Below, in pieces: positions 63,534-64,000 of a stretch of DNA of 64,000 bases (positions are counted from its first letter, which is position 1; each line of letters begins with the position of its first letter). The stretch is taken from the NCBI GenBank assembly GCA_949128115.1, contig OX421966.1, positions 56,045,416-56,109,415 of the forward strand, given 5' to 3'. The notes beneath the pieces were generated by a model, which was given only the letters and a program-made list of their open reading frames with translations, had not been told where the DNA came from and did not search any database. The position numbers and the translations under genes are program-made. This DNA is from Anaspis maculata (taxonomy: Eukaryota > Arthropoda > Insecta > Coleoptera > Scraptiidae).

Positions 63534-64000
63534 TGTTTTTTTCAAAGAGGGGATCCTCCCTGGCTTCCAACGTGATGTTCCCCGGCGGCGTCACGAAATA
63601 CTCTTCCTCGGTCTTGGCTGCGTTTTTCAAGATGTCTTCGCGGCGATTCTCGAGCTGCACGGTTTCTTCGGCGACTGTCAGGGCTTGGTCTTCCAAGACT
63701 GTCGTCAAAGGTTCAACCCCTTTCGTGTCGACCTGTAACAACCCTATTGTAGGATAAGGCGCAGATGAAACATTTTCCATCAAACCTGCAAGATTTGATC
63801 TGCGAAAGCTATGGCGTCTTCCAGAGTTTCGATTCCTTTCTTGTTGGCGCAATCCACGAGCGACAAGCGTTCCAGCAAGTTTATGGTGTTGACATCAATT
63901 TTCGTACGGGCCGGAAGCTTCGTCGGATCAATCTTCGACTTGTATGGTTTTTCTGGAACTAGAGCTGCGGCTAGGGCTTCTTTCTTGGCGATTGTGCAGT
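63526..64000 (-). CDS. GatC: mitochondrial Glu-tRNA(Gln) amidotransferase subunit C (partial)
   Basis: Two exons are in the window, 63786–64000 (continuing beyond the edge) and 63526–63732, joined in phase 0 across a 53-bp intron. GatC holds GatA and GatB together in the complex that turns Glu-tRNA(Gln) into Gln-tRNA(Gln) in mitochondria. The readable protein has VPEKPYKSKIDPTKLP, INLLERLSLVDC, LEDAIAFADQILQVDT and GVEPLTTVLED, all family landmarks, then a tail with ILKNAAKTEEEYFVTPPGNI. The N-terminus, including any presequence, is off the right edge. Its stop codon lies within the PolG2 start region (ATGAATAA), which suggests one dicistronic transcript. Confidence 0.92.

Overview
This is a window of animal nuclear DNA, almost certainly from an insect. 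The genes have short GT–AG introns, the order GatC–PolG2 matches what I recall of the dicistronic locus in Drosophila, and the repeats are of insect kinds (Helentron-type elements with a GTCY microsatellite, TA-target inverted-repeat elements, hAT, Tc1, gypsy). I cannot name the species; a beetle is a guess. Nothing looks bacterial: no operons, CRISPR or phage.

Genes from left to right: the first two exons of Sec31 (-), mRpL58/ICT1 (+), KTI12 (-, three exons over 20 kb), TMEM186 (+), mRpS7 (-), the MAP kinase kinase MKK4 (+, five exons over 13.4 kb), a short Hsp70-family chaperone (-, six exons), a secreted chymotrypsin-fold serine protease (+, five exons), PolG2 (-, four exons) and the 3' part of GatC (-). 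I rebuilt exon joins by hand from GT/AG sites, reading phase and family conservation; every listed join keeps frame. GatC and PolG2 overlap by 8 nt and look like one dicistronic mRNA. Three head-to-head pairs share short upstream regions (Sec31/mRpL58, KTI12/TMEM186, mRpS7/MKK4), and two pairs converge within about 70 bp or less (TMEM186/mRpS7, protease/PolG2).

The functional theme is mitochondrial gene expression: mRpL58 (ribosome rescue), mRpS7 (small subunit), GatC (Gln-tRNA amidation), PolG2 (mtDNA replication) and TMEM186 (complex I assembly). KTI12 (tRNA wobble modification through Elongator), Sec31 (COPII coat), MKK4 (JNK/p38 signalling) and the Hsp70 are general cell genes.

Most of the rest is mobile DNA, much of it nested: the large introns of KTI12, MKK4 and Hsp70 are filled with fold-back and inverted-repeat elements. 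The clearest are two hAT-like elements with perfect 8-bp target duplications (20264–21615 and 37892–39136), a tRNA-derived SINE with a 15-bp duplication (8686–8899) inside a Helentron-like element, a 5-kb Foldback-like element with subrepeat-bearing arms (14076–19142) that carries another fold-back inside its right arm, and a tRNA-like gene whose acceptor stem is continuous with a 50-bp inverted repeat (46236–46392), beside a decayed gypsy RNase H. I found no wholly new multi-gene system; the tRNA fold-back and the Foldback-like element are the observations I would follow first.
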